A stretch of DNA of 64,000 nt from Phycisphaerae bacterium (GTDB lineage: Bacteria; Chloroflexota; Anaerolineae; 4572-78; J111): NCBI GenBank assembly GCA_028285035.1, contig JANQQF010000143.1, forward strand, positions 13,648 to 77,647. Reading direction: 5' to 3'. Position 1 is the stretch's first letter, and every line of letters begins with the position of its first letter. The notes beneath the pieces are model-generated. The model saw nothing but the letters and a program-made list of their open reading frames with translations, ran no database searches and had not been told where the DNA came from. This document shows, in pieces, positions 17,160-26,374 of the stretch. The position numbers and the translations under genes were made by a program.

Positions 17160-17597
17160 ATGGGTGAATTAAAAGCGATTTGGCTAAAAAGAATGAAAGG
17201 CGGGCCGATGGATCCCGTCCAAGAGGCCACAATGATTACCAGTAAAGGTTTGGCTGGGAATGCCAATCAAGGGGGAAAACGCCAAGTGACGATCATTAGT
17301 GAGGCTGTTTGGGCCGACCGGACCGCTCAACTTGGTGTCGAACTTGATCCAGCATCACGACGGGCTAATCTACTGGTCAGTGGCGACATTGATCTGGCTG
17401 ATAGCCGCCACAAAGTGCTACGCATTGGCGAATGTCGGGTGCAAATTTATGGCGAAACCAAGCCCTGTGAGCAAATGGATGACGCAGCTGCTGGCCTACG
17501 AGAAATGCTCAACGAGAAGTGGGGTGGGGGAGCCTTTGGTGAGGTATTGGTTGATGGAAAAATCACGGTCGGCGATACCGTTGAGTGGGAAGCGTAA
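17160..17597 (+). CDS. MOSC domain protein
   Basis: 145 residues forming a single compact MOSC domain (molybdenum cofactor sulfurase C-terminal family). Visible features are the opening KAIWLKRMKGGPMDP, the GLAGNANQGGKRQVTII strand pair, NLLVSGDIDL and the conserved cysteine region GETKPCEQMDDAAAGL. MOSC domains are thought to carry sulfur on a conserved cysteine and to act in metal-sulfur cluster or molybdenum chemistry; stand-alone ones such as YiiM protect against base analogues. It is followed 54 bases later by msrB on the same strand, perhaps a stress-protection pair (inference). Confidence 0.88.
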   Translation: MGELKAIWLKRMKGGPMDPVQEATMITSKGLAGNANQGGKRQVTIISEAVWADRTAQLGVELDPASRRANLLVSGDIDLADSRHKVLRIGECRVQIYGETKPCEQMDDAAAGLREMLNEKWGGGAFGEVLVDGKITVGDTVEWEA

Positions 17598-17651
17598 TTT
17601 AGTATTTTGTAGTTAGTGAATAGTGATCAGAAATCATAAAGGAGTAATCTT

Positions 17652-18065
17652 GTGGGTAGTTCAAAAACAAAAATTCAAAAAAGTGATCAAGAGTGGCGAG
17701 AGCAACTCACCGATGAGCAATATCGTGTAACCCGTCAACACGGCACTGAGCGGGCCTTCACCGGTAAATATCACGATCACAAGGGTAATGGGATGTACAC
17801 ATGTATCGGTTGTGGCGATCCGCTGTTCGACTCCAAAACCAAGTACAACTCTGGCACCGGCTGGCCCAGCTTTTGGGAACCCGCCGTTGATGAAAATGTG
17901 GAAACACAAACCGATAACAGCTTTTTTATGCGTCGCACCGAGGTGCATTGCAGCAAGTGTGAAGCCCATCTGGGACATGTCTTTGAAGATGGCCCAAACC
18001 CAACAGGGTTGCGCTATTGCATCAATTCAGCCTCTCTCGACTTTGTCCCGCGTGATGAAGAATAG
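17652..18065 (+). CDS. msrB: Peptide-methionine (R)-S-oxide reductase MsrB
   Basis: 137 residues, the normal length for a single-domain MsrB that repairs R-methionine sulfoxide in proteins. The catalytic cysteine is in RYCINSASLDF, and the four zinc ligands are in YTCIGCGDPLF and HCSKCEAHLGHVF. The substrate motif GTGWPSFWEP is conserved. It starts with GTG at 17652, with AAAGGAG eight bases upstream. The N-terminus has no signal, so it is cytoplasmic. A strong hairpin follows its stop codon. Confidence 0.95.
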   Translation: MGSSKTKIQKSDQEWREQLTDEQYRVTRQHGTERAFTGKYHDHKGNGMYTCIGCGDPLFDSKTKYNSGTGWPSFWEPAVDENVETQTDNSFFMRRTEVHCSKCEAHLGHVFEDGPNPTGLRYCINSASLDFVPRDEE

Positions 18066-18074
18066 GGTTTAATC

Positions 18075-18111
18075 AAAGTGTGGCTCGGCCATTCAGACCG
18101 AGCCACACTTT
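18075..18111. terminator. Bidirectional terminator between msrB and the rhodanese gene
   Basis: AAAGTGTGGCTCGG (18075-18088) and CCGAGCCACACTTT (18098-18111) form a perfect 14-bp stem with a nine-base loop, A-rich on the left and T-rich on the right, between convergent genes. Confidence 0.85.
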
Positions 18112-18114
18112 GCA

Positions 18115-18522
18115 TTAGCCCCGCACGACTGGATATCGCTCGCGATCTTCCCAATACTCAATCCCCCCGATCATCTCTTTCACGGCAAAACCAAGTTTAC
18201 TCAACTTTAAGGCGGCCTTTGTCGCACCATTACAGCCAGGCCCCCAGCAATAAACCACCAGCGTTTTATCCTGTGGCAAACGAGCAGTCGTTTTAGCATC
18301 CATTGTCGCGTGGGGGAAACTTTGTGCCCCAGCGGCGTGGCTTCGCTCATAATCCGCTGCGCTACGCACATCAAGTAAGATAAAATCCTCAACCCCATTT
18401 TTCATATCACTATAAACATCAGCAGGGTCTGTCTCACATCGCAATTTTCGTGCGAAAAATTCTTGCGTTTCCTCACAATTTGCGGCGGGTGTACTTAATA
18501 CATTTGATGTCTTGGCTGTCAT
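18115..18522 (-). CDS. Rhodanese-like domain protein
   Basis: 135 residues, one rhodanese domain. FILLDVRSAADYERSHAAGA gives the family's Asp-Val-Arg and His motifs, and the active loop is YCWGPGCNGATKAA with the expected cysteine. The C-terminal GGIEYWEDRERYP matches the CH2-like tail. Rhodaneses move sulfane sulfur to thiol acceptors or cyanide; the loop with Trp-Gly-Pro rather than a basic residue suggests a non-thiosulfate substrate. Cytoplasmic, single gene, divergent from the LysR gene across a 348-base gap. Confidence 0.9.
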   Translation of the reverse strand: MTAKTSNVLSTPAANCEETQEFFARKLRCETDPADVYSDMKNGVEDFILLDVRSAADYERSHAAGAQSFPHATMDAKTTARLPQDKTLVVYCWGPGCNGATKAALKLSKLGFAVKEMIGGIEYWEDRERYPVVRG

Positions 18523-18870
18523 AACAGTATCTCCTCTATTTAATGGTTAGTGATGAATAGCTCATCAATTACTCTGATCATAAGTCACTTTTCTACGCCT
18601 GTAAATTCATTTTTTCTGAGGGGGGTGTTCAGAAATTATGTATGGGGTTTCCCACATAAATGAGGTATAATCGAAAAATAAGCAGTTCGAGATTGCAACG
18701 AGTTACACAAATTTCCTCGAATTTTTCTAAAAACCATTTGTTCATATCAATATTAGGCAATTGATTACTGATTTTTTAGGTGCTTAGGGATGATCAATTT
18801 AGTTAGGGCCAAACTACCCAACTTAAACTACCAATTACTACTTACTAATTACTGAATCTGGTGAAAGAGA
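18523..18870. other. Intergenic region between rhodanese and LysR genes
   Basis: 348 bases without a gene. It holds TATAAT at 18666-18671 without a clear -35 partner, and otherwise A+T-rich sequence ending in the recurrent words ATTACTA/ACTTACTA before the LysR start. I see no riboswitch or strong hairpin. Confidence 0.4.
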
Positions 18871-19746
18871 ATGGAACTTTATCAACTCCGCACATTTGTC
18901 ATTGTGGCGGAAGAGGAAAATGTGACAAAAGCGGCCAAACGGCTGTTTACAACGCCACCTTCGGTGAGTGCCCACATCAAGGCCTTGGAAGAGGAGTGGA
19001 ATGTTCAGCTTTTTGTGCGCACCCCCAAAGGGATGCAAATTACGGAGCAGGGTGTTCTGCTCAAGCAAAAAGCGGAGCAGACCTTACGAGCCGCCCAGGA
19101 TTTAGCCAACCACGCCACCAAAATTCAGGATCAATTGATGGGGCAACTCAATTTTGGTCTTAACGCTACCCCCAATTTCTTGAGAGTCGCTGAGATTGTC
19201 AAAGTATTACACACCGATTGCCCTGGCCTCGACTTACATGTTGTCAACTCCCATACCGCGCAAATTTTAGATGACTTGAAGGATAGCCAGTTGGATACCG
19301 GTTATATTTTTGGTCCTCCTCCAGATGAGTCCATCACTGTCCACCGTGTGCATACCGCAGAATTAGTAATTACTGCTCCACGAAATTGGGCCGCACATCT
19401 GGAAAAAGCAACCTGGGCCGAAGTCGCAGACCTACCTTGGATTACCTCACCCCACTATTGCCCCTTCCAAACAATCACGGATGAGCTTTTTGCCAAACAC
19501 AATCTCACGCCGCAGCAACGACTTAAATCGGCGGATGAGGCCACAAAAAGTGAGTTGGTTTGTAGCGGGGTTGGCTTAGCTCTATTAGAACGTAGCGAAG
19601 CTGAGCAGGTGGTCGCCACAGGACAAGCCTTCATTTGGGAAACTGATCCAATCTATTGTGATTTACATCTGGCCTACTTAACGCGAAGAAAACAAGATCT
19701 TTTGATTGAGGCATTCGTGGAAATAATTCAGAAGGTCTGGGTTTAG
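18871..19746 (+). CDS. LysR family transcriptional regulator
   Basis: 291 residues, standard length. The N-terminal helix-turn-helix is intact (MELYQLRTFVIVAEEENVTKAAKRLF, PPSVSAHIKALEEEW), followed by the periplasmic-binding-protein-like effector domain starting at GQLNFGLNATP. Here it is separated from a divergent rhodanese gene by a promoter-sized gap, the usual arrangement for a LysR protein and its target, so the rhodanese gene is a candidate target (inference). A clear terminator follows. Confidence 0.9.
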   Translation: MELYQLRTFVIVAEEENVTKAAKRLFTTPPSVSAHIKALEEEWNVQLFVRTPKGMQITEQGVLLKQKAEQTLRAAQDLANHATKIQDQLMGQLNFGLNATPNFLRVAEIVKVLHTDCPGLDLHVVNSHTAQILDDLKDSQLDTGYIFGPPPDESITVHRVHTAELVITAPRNWAAHLEKATWAEVADLPWITSPHYCPFQTITDELFAKHNLTPQQRLKSADEATKSELVCSGVGLALLERSEAEQVVATGQAFIWETDPIYCDLHLAYLTRRKQDLLIEAFVEIIQKVWV

Positions 19747-19756
19747 CGATTGTAAC

Positions 19757-19792
19757 AAAAAAGAGCGTTGCCAAAATGGCAACGCTCTTTTT
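19757..19792. terminator. Bidirectional terminator
   Basis: AAAAAGAGCGTTGCCA (19757-19772) and TGGCAACGCTCTTTTT (19776-19792) form a long perfect stem around AAA, between the convergent LysR gene and the 1078-residue surface protein gene. Confidence 0.88.
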
Positions 19793-19808
19793 CATTCATC
19801 AATTTATG

Positions 19809-22800
19809 CTAAGGCTTCACAACAATCGGCAAATACAATGCCCCATCTGTCTCAACTTCAGGGCGAACAGTTACTGTCGCAATCATTGTGACAATCACTG
19901 TATCGGACAAATCCTTCAGATAGGCCACATTTTGAATAACTGTATTGGTCTGGACTTGATCCATTACTAGCCTAAAGCTTAACGACTTACTGCTCATCGG
20001 ATCAAGCGAGCCAACAACCCAGGTCAAGGCTTCTGTGGTACTGATAACCGTTTCAGAGCCTGGATCAAAGGATGTGATCACCAAGGTAGTCGATAGGGGG
20101 ATGATATCCTCAACAATCACACTACTGCTGCTGGCACTGCTACTATTATTAACGGTAATCGTATACGTTACCGCAGAACCGCCCGTTACGTCTGTCGGGG
20201 AAGCCATTTTGAGTGAGGAGGCCAAGGCTCCACCGGACACGGTAACATCCACCGACCGGTTGATATTGGCCCCACTGCCTTCAATGTTCGCTGTATTTCG
20301 TAACATCGTCCCCACCAGAGCATCACCATCAACTGTGGCTCGGAAAGTTAGACTTTCTTGGCTTTGGGCGGCCACCGTTCCTCCCGTCCAGGACAACGTG
20401 CTCCCCATAACATCGACTGTGCCTTGGGCAGGTGTATCGTGAGAGTCATAGGTCAAACCAACGGGCAAGACATCCGTCACTGTAAACGGCGTCGAACTAT
20501 CGCCGGAATTACTCACCGTGATGGTATACTCAACTAGCTCGCCTGCATTTGGCTCGACGTTATTCACTTGCTTTGAGGAGTCGTTAATATCGGAGGCTAG
20601 TTCAAGCGTCAGTTCGTCAATGAGCGACTCACTACTTGCTGGTGTGAATGTTCCGGTGAATGTAATTTCTATACGGTTGGTGAGCAATGTCCCCTTGGGC
20701 ACATCTTCATCTATGCTCACCAGGATTAAGACTTGGCCTGTCGCTCCCGCAGGCAATACGTCGCCGGACCAAGTCACGACTGTGCTGCCATCGATTTCGC
20801 TCACAAATGGTCCGGTGATATATTCACCAGGTGAGGCACTGATCAATGTTACCGAGGCAGGTAGCGTATCCGTCATCAAGAAATTGGTGGCATCGGTTAA
20901 CACACTACGATTGCCGTAGGTGATCCAATAGGCATAATCTTTGCCCGGTTCAGGCAAGATCGTTTCGCCAAAAGCATCAACGGATGGCTGTTTATCGACA
21001 AAAGGATTAACAGTATTACTGGCAATCTCTACGACCGCTTGATGGCTATCGTTTGAAATGCCATCATCGATTTGGGCGGTATTTGTCAAAAGGGTGCCAA
21101 TAGTTGTCGATTGCGGCACATTGACCCAAACCCTGATGCGCGTTTGATTCCAGTCACCATTGTCAGCCACAACATCGCTAAAGGTCAACGTGCGGCTCAT
21201 TGGACCACTGATGGCCGGGGTGATTTGAGGACCATCATAGAGACGATTTGTTGTCGCTCGATCAAACGTGGTTCCCTCAGGGATAATATCGACCACTGTG
21301 GCCGTAATCGGCACGTTTCCAATACGCCCCTCGCGCCCATCGTTATAGTAGAAAACATCGAAAGGAATCACTTGCCCCGCAGCCGCAAAATTCTGGCCAT
21401 TGAACGGATAGGGGTATTCTTTGTAAATATTTAAATTTGACTCATCTGTCGAAGCGACGGTGAAAACCGCACTGTCACTATTTTGATTTGGGTAGCCCAG
21501 CTCAATGCCATCGGTCAGGGTAATGTTGGCCGTATTGGTAATCACCATGCCAGTCGGAAGCGTGTTACGTAGCTCTAAAAAGATCCGGTCGGTTTCATCA
21601 ATGTCCATCATACCAACAGTCCAGGTCACCAAAGTTTGTGATCCAATTGTGCTGCTGACTACTGAGTCACCACATCGTTGATAATCAGGCGGACGCCGAC
21701 AATCTTCATACACCACTCCAATGGGCAACAGGTCGGTCACCACAACGCTACGGGCAATGGCCGCTCGGCCACTGTTCTGATAATCGGTATTTGTAATGCC
21801 CAGCCGATATCGGAAAGCCCCTCCTTCGGCAGGGGGAATAGTGGGGTTGAGGGTCTTTAGAATTTGTAAATCACGATGGGCTGGGCCATAGACGACGGTG
21901 AAAGTGTCACTCACAATCGGAACTTCAACCGACTCAGCGGTAAAGGTTACGGTGGCGATATCTGTGAAAGCGGCCCCACCAGGTACAGTCAATTCAATGG
22001 GAACTGTCCCTGTATAAGTGCCACTGATCGGCGAGATGAAGGTACTGTGTGATATACCCGCCAGCCAAGCCACACTGGGCGTGGTTGAGCTAAATTCTAA
22101 ACTATGGGTCAGATTAAAGCTACGGGTAATTGTTTCAGGACCAGCCAGATACAAACTCCCAACCACATCAAAGGGGATGCCAGGGTCATCCCAAATTTCT
22201 TCCATTCCAGGCACAAAAATTGGTGTGGCTGTGCTTATATCTCGGGTATAACGAATCGCCAGACCATCTTGCCACAGAATGCTATCATCGGGATCAAATA
22301 GCCCTTGATTGTAAACATCACCAGTTGAACCATCCAGATTTTCCAGCCCAATCCGGATTAATTGGTTATTATCAAGACTGCCCGGAAAATCGATCAATTT
22401 GAGATATTGAAAATGGATTGAGCCATCGGGTTCAAGAATAACTTGGAAGGAGCGGGGATTATTTTGACCACAACACCAAACTACATTTGAAAATTGGATA
22501 ATCGTTCGGCGTGGGGATGAGTCGTTACGAACGTACACCCGAGAAATCCCAGGATAGCCAAACAAATCACCCGCAAAGGGCGCAATAAAATTATTAGCCC
22601 CGTCGCCAGCACCAAAATCATTTTGGGGAATTTCACCCGGCAACGGGCCACCACCTACATCAACGCCTTCACTTTCAAAAAAGATGTAGCCTTTTTCACT
22701 GACACGAAATTCTGTATAGAATTCATCATAGTAGGGGAAAATGAAGTCGATGGGGAAGCTTTGCGAGGTATTACCATCATCGATAAAGTCACCTCCCAAC

Positions 22801-23045
22801 TCCCACTCAAAATCTGCACTACCACTGATATCAACCCAAGCAAAGGGAGCGAGAGCCTCTTCCCCTAAAGTTAAATTATCGTAGAGGGTATAAACGCCAC
22901 TACTGGGGCTATGAGGGCGAGATTGGGTGATAGCTGAGTCGTGATGTGGGGTATCGGTACTGGCAGCAGCAAGGCCAAAAATGGCCAGGGCCAGTCCGGT
23001 GATCGCAGTTAACAAAGCGGTAACGATTTTGAGCGTAGCGTTCAT
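19809..23045 (-). CDS. Large secreted DUF11-repeat surface protein
   Basis: 1078 residues. A signal peptide (about 1-28) is followed by a domain (about 60-280) shared with the protein at 23261: GYIFFESEG, NNFIAPFAGDLFG, IIQFSNVVWCCG, FQVILEPDGSIHFQYL, ending DPDDSILWQDG. An Ig-like stretch and about five DUF11-type repeats follow, each built on a YTITVSNSGDSSTPFTVTDV-like core with an LPVGLTY or LPAGATG turn. DUF11 proteins are extracellular adhesin-like stalks. The C-terminus is GALYLPIVVKP, close to the tail of the unrelated protein at 31321 and possibly a sorting signal. GAAAGGAT precedes the ATG. It is the last gene of a three-gene surface cluster. Confidence 0.85.
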   Translation of the reverse strand: MNATLKIVTALLTAITGLALAIFGLAAASTDTPHHDSAITQSRPHSPSSGVYTLYDNLTLGEEALAPFAWVDISGSADFEWELGGDFIDDGNTSQSFPIDFIFPYYDEFYTEFRVSEKGYIFFESEGVDVGGGPLPGEIPQNDFGAGDGANNFIAPFAGDLFGYPGISRVYVRNDSSPRRTIIQFSNVVWCCGQNNPRSFQVILEPDGSIHFQYLKLIDFPGSLDNNQLIRIGLENLDGSTGDVYNQGLFDPDDSILWQDGLAIRYTRDISTATPIFVPGMEEIWDDPGIPFDVVGSLYLAGPETITRSFNLTHSLEFSSTTPSVAWLAGISHSTFISPISGTYTGTVPIELTVPGGAAFTDIATVTFTAESVEVPIVSDTFTVVYGPAHRDLQILKTLNPTIPPAEGGAFRYRLGITNTDYQNSGRAAIARSVVVTDLLPIGVVYEDCRRPPDYQRCGDSVVSSTIGSQTLVTWTVGMMDIDETDRIFLELRNTLPTGMVITNTANITLTDGIELGYPNQNSDSAVFTVASTDESNLNIYKEYPYPFNGQNFAAAGQVIPFDVFYYNDGREGRIGNVPITATVVDIIPEGTTFDRATTNRLYDGPQITPAISGPMSRTLTFSDVVADNGDWNQTRIRVWVNVPQSTTIGTLLTNTAQIDDGISNDSHQAVVEIASNTVNPFVDKQPSVDAFGETILPEPGKDYAYWITYGNRSVLTDATNFLMTDTLPASVTLISASPGEYITGPFVSEIDGSTVVTWSGDVLPAGATGQVLILVSIDEDVPKGTLLTNRIEITFTGTFTPASSESLIDELTLELASDINDSSKQVNNVEPNAGELVEYTITVSNSGDSSTPFTVTDVLPVGLTYDSHDTPAQGTVDVMGSTLSWTGGTVAAQSQESLTFRATVDGDALVGTMLRNTANIEGSGANINRSVDVTVSGGALASSLKMASPTDVTGGSAVTYTITVNNSSSASSSSVIVEDIIPLSTTLVITSFDPGSETVISTTEALTWVVGSLDPMSSKSLSFRLVMDQVQTNTVIQNVAYLKDLSDTVIVTMIATVTVRPEVETDGALYLPIVVKP

Positions 23046-23130
23046 AAGTAATCCTTTCTGCGGGTGGCTATATGAGGTTGTCGATCATTATGAGTTTGTC
23101 ATACAACAAATTAATTGAATGTAGGCAAAT

Positions 23131-23237
23131 AGTCCTAGTATTTCGCGGGGTGAATCAAGCAACAGTTACTTACGGCGAAATACTTAGATAGTTGGGCGTT
23201 GCGAGGCTCGTTTCTATATAGTTATGGACGCCCAACT
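23131..23237. repeat. Nested inverted repeats between surface genes
   Basis: AGTTGGGCG (23190-23198) pairs with CGCCCAACT (23229-23237), and TATTTCGC (23139-23146) with GCGAAATA (23175-23182). They lie in the 215-base gap between two surface-protein genes; there is no T run on the coding strand, so I do not call them a standard terminator. Confidence 0.5.
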
Positions 23238-23260
23238 GTCCTAGAAATTAAGGATCGGGT

Positions 23261-24412
23261 TTATTCAACAGCTTGAATTGTCATAATCGTCTGAGGAGAG
23301 CTCTCCACAGCATCGGACATCGCCTCAAAGGATAAAACAGCTATATCACTGGGCGCGGCATCGGCTGGAATAGTGATCTCAATGGCTAGTGGCCCAGACT
23401 CGCCATTGCCCAAACTCGTTGGTTCAGCCACGGTAGCAAAGGTCCAACCATCGCTATCGGTGGCAGAGGTTGCGCTGGCCTCATTAATTTGCAAGGTGTG
23501 AGTCAGGGCAAAGGTGACATCAACACCACTTAAATTGAGAAGGTCCGCCGTCAAGGTTAAGGTTTCCCCACCATTGCCTTCGACAATAATAGTCTCGGGC
23601 ATAAATTGTATCTGCCCTAAAATAGAATCACCCGGATCATAAAGCATAGCGGCTTCATCCACTAACATATCCGTTTCAGCCAAAAATCCACTATACAGGT
23701 TATGGCCCCGACTGCCGTCGCTGTTCTCAATCCCGGCAGTCAGATAACGTTTGGCAGTGCTATCCCCACCAATGGTTTTGTATTGGGTCAAAATACGACC
23801 ATCTGGATATAAAACAATTTGGAAATCAACGACATCTTCCAAATTACAACACCAGTAGACCTGTGCGAATTGAATGATCAATCGCTGTTCTGGCTCAGTT
23901 TGCCGAGCGATATAAACGACCGAATCATCCGCATTCCGAAAAAGATCGGCTCCAATCGGCGCGATTAAATTGTGAATAGGGTCGATTGAGGAGGGAATAT
24001 TTTGTGGGACGTTCCCGCCACTCGCTTCATCACCATCAAAATAAATATATCCGTTGTCGCTCACGTGAACTTGATTGTAAATCTGATCAAAAAACGGGAA
24101 GTAGAAGCCAATATCAATGGCGGCTGACCCGACGTTATCTTCAAAATCGCTGGGGGCAATCTGTTCATCACTCTCACTACTCACATCAATCCAGGCATAC
24201 TCTGGCTGTGAAATCTCGTAACTAACCTCATCTGGGTTAAATGAGTTAAGCGAGGTTTCATTAAGTTGTAAACCATCATCGGCTTCAGGCAGTTGTGATG
24301 CCGTCGTTGGTTGAGTTATCCCGCTTGGTCCCGCAAAAACAACAAATACAGCAATCCCAAACATCAGCAATATCATTAAACTTGTCAGCATCGAAAATAG
24401 TATTTTCTTCAT
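23261..24412 (-). CDS. Secreted protein with the WCC domain
   Basis: 383 residues with a signal peptide (about 1-27). The main domain (about 70-285) is clearly paralogous to the front of the 1078-residue protein: YAWIDVSS, GFYFPFFDQIYNQVHVSDNG, YIYFDGDEASGG, NLIAPIGADLF, LIIQFAQVYWCCN, FQIVLYPDGRILTQY and the DPGDSILGQ end. It has a nidogen-like look but I cannot place it in a named family with certainty. A beta-sandwich-like tail (about 290-380) follows, without repeats, membrane anchor or the YLP tail. GAGGAGATC precedes the ATG, and it lies 30 bases after the LPETG protein gene, so the two are co-transcribed. Confidence 0.78.
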   Translation of the reverse strand: MKKILFSMLTSLMILLMFGIAVFVVFAGPSGITQPTTASQLPEADDGLQLNETSLNSFNPDEVSYEISQPEYAWIDVSSESDEQIAPSDFEDNVGSAAIDIGFYFPFFDQIYNQVHVSDNGYIYFDGDEASGGNVPQNIPSSIDPIHNLIAPIGADLFRNADDSVVYIARQTEPEQRLIIQFAQVYWCCNLEDVVDFQIVLYPDGRILTQYKTIGGDSTAKRYLTAGIENSDGSRGHNLYSGFLAETDMLVDEAAMLYDPGDSILGQIQFMPETIIVEGNGGETLTLTADLLNLSGVDVTFALTHTLQINEASATSATDSDGWTFATVAEPTSLGNGESGPLAIEITIPADAAPSDIAVLSFEAMSDAVESSPQTIMTIQAVE

Positions 24413-24442
24413 CTGTTGATCTCCTCTAAAAGTGGCTCTTCA

Positions 24443-26014
24443 CTAATGTCTAGGTCTACGAATCAAGTAGTATCCTAGCGCCAGTCCAACACCAATGACA
24501 ACACTCCAGAACATCACGTTTGACCACAACAGGGTTGGTTCACGAACGCCGGTCTCGGGCAAGGTTGTGACAATCGCTGGTGTTGCAGTGGGGGCAGCGA
24601 CCGCCACTGCAGCGACCGTCGGGACGAGGGTTGGTGTGGGCGTTGGTCCACCATCATCATCATCATCATCGTCGTCAGAAGGGGCACTGACCGCAGCCTG
24701 ATCATTGTCAATGATATTTAATACCGCTGTATTCCCCGCGCTAGCCAGTATGGCTTCAGCGCTAGGGTTTGATAGGGTCAAATTAATCGTCTCTGTTCCT
24801 TCGACCAAATCATCATCGGTAATTGGTATCGTAAATGAGGCTGTGGTGGTGTTGGCCGGGATCGTTAGCGTACCACTACTGCTGCTATAATCTGAGCCAG
24901 CCGTGGCTGACCCATCAGAGGTGGCATACTCAACGGTTACAGTCAGTGGTGTGGCAAAACTTAAGACGACCGTAACTGTTGCAGTCCCTGCACTTTCATC
25001 AACATCAATCGTTACCGTACTAAAACTGATCTCCGGCGTCCCAACCACCACGTGGGTCGTTGAGATGGGTGCGGAAATACAGCCAAAACGATCTGTCATC
25101 GTCAAGGCAACGGTGTAGGTGCCAGGGGCAGTGTAAGTGACCGACGGCGTAGCATCAGTACTGCTCGCCCCATTGCCCAGATCCCAGAGATAGGTGTAGG
25201 GCGTGTCACCGCTCAAGCCAGTGTTGGTCTCACTAAAGGTGACGGCTGTGTTCACGACCGTTGGGCTGGCCGGACTACTATTGAGGGTGATTGCACCACT
25301 ATCGATCGAGTAGGTAAAGTTTAGATCAAAGGCCGTACCAGCATTCGTGTCCGCTACATTATCACGCACTCGGAGGGATAGTGTATTTCGCCCGATACGC
25401 TTTAGGGTATTGACTAGAACTGGGTCAAGGGCCAGACTGGAAACCCCACCTGTTTCATCACCAGGAATGTTTGTAAAAAATGCAGTGCCATTATAGGCAA
25501 CCGAAACCTGCCCAGGCGTGGCGGCAGCGTGTAATCGTAACGGATTAACGGCGGTGACGGAAGCGATGTCAGCATTCAAAGGGATGCAAAAATTCTTGCG
25601 AATAAAGAGAAATTGAGGCAAAGGAGCGGCTGGGATTTCAAAACGGCCATTGGCATCAGGCCCAGTGCCTGGCGAACCACCCCAGATAAAATCAGCCTGG
25701 GTGGTAGCATCAGCCAATGGATCACCCCACCCAGCCAATCGGCTAGCCGGATAGGAGTTGAGCCAAGTGCTGTCATCAAAGGTGGAATCTCGCCAATTAG
25801 GGTCGGGGTCCAACAAGTTCGCCTGAAGAACCGTCACTTCAGGAAATTGTCCCGGCAAAATCGCAGGATCAGGATCACTAATAATCAGGACCGAGTCATC
25901 GGGATACCCAGCGAATACGGGTAACAAACCAAGTCCTAGTATCAATCCAAGAATGACGACCATACCCAGTTTTAAAAAACGAGGAACGTAGAGTCCAAGC
26001 GGCAGTTGTGGCAT
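24443..26014 (-). CDS. LPXTG-anchored PKD and Calx-beta surface protein
   Basis: 523 residues. A long signal peptide (about 1-36) opens the protein. A PKD domain (about 225-320) has the typical YLWDLGNGASSTDATPSV and YTAPGTYTVALTMTD. A Calx-beta domain (about 330-440) has VDESAGTATVTVVLS and DYSSSSGTLTIPA with an Asp-rich calcium site. An eight-Asp run and a Thr-Pro linker lead to LPETG at residue 485, a hydrophobic helix and the charged end RRPRH, a complete sortase signal for covalent attachment to the cell wall. No sortase gene is in this window. It is the first gene of the surface cluster; an 82-bp MITE-like element lies just upstream. Confidence 0.85.
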   Translation of the reverse strand: MPQLPLGLYVPRFLKLGMVVILGLILGLGLLPVFAGYPDDSVLIISDPDPAILPGQFPEVTVLQANLLDPDPNWRDSTFDDSTWLNSYPASRLAGWGDPLADATTQADFIWGGSPGTGPDANGRFEIPAAPLPQFLFIRKNFCIPLNADIASVTAVNPLRLHAAATPGQVSVAYNGTAFFTNIPGDETGGVSSLALDPVLVNTLKRIGRNTLSLRVRDNVADTNAGTAFDLNFTYSIDSGAITLNSSPASPTVVNTAVTFSETNTGLSGDTPYTYLWDLGNGASSTDATPSVTYTAPGTYTVALTMTDRFGCISAPISTTHVVVGTPEISFSTVTIDVDESAGTATVTVVLSFATPLTVTVEYATSDGSATAGSDYSSSSGTLTIPANTTTASFTIPITDDDLVEGTETINLTLSNPSAEAILASAGNTAVLNIIDNDQAAVSAPSDDDDDDDDGGPTPTPTLVPTVAAVAVAAPTATPAIVTTLPETGVREPTLLWSNVMFWSVVIGVGLALGYYLIRRPRH

Positions 26015-26374
26015 AACAGAACCCCCCTCTAATTGGGATGAATGAGTTGTGAGGAAACGTTTACTGACCCAATCATAACTTTTAAGTTTTTTGTGATGAT
26101 TTATGGGGCAAGAAATTTAGTTTTATTTCTATGTTTGGATCAGTACAACATATTCAATTATTGTAAACAAGTGGAACGTAATTTGTGTCAAATCAATTTG
26201 ACACCATGACTTTTGGGCTACAAAAGTCAATTCATTATGACCGATTTTTAGAGGAATGACAAATGGTCGTTTAGTAAGCTAGAGAGGCTAACAAACTATA
26301 TCTGATCATAGATTAGAAGATAAGCGAATTTGTACTCATAGGCGTAGAAATGTCTGGACCTATAGTAGTCACGA
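26015..26374. other. Intergenic region between surface cluster and hemA
   Basis: 360 A+T-rich bases. It contains the third MITE-like element (26063-26144). The remainder shows no coding frame and no convincing hairpin; a promoter for the surface cluster (reading leftward) is expected here but I could not identify one with confidence. Confidence 0.4.
26063..26144 (-). repeat. MITE-like element, copy 3 (inverted)
   Basis: 82-bp element with ends ACTGACCCAATCATAA and TTCTATGTTTGGATCAGT. Read on the minus strand it matches copies 1 and 2 through AACTAAA, TTCTTGCC, AATCATC, AAAACTT and AAAGTTATG. It sits 49 bases upstream of the LPXTG protein gene start. Confidence 0.72.

Noticed and set aside
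24650..24680. Run of GAT/ATC trinucleotides, possible microsatellite
   Set aside because: Codes for the poly-Asp linker of the LPXTG protein; no sign of separate function.
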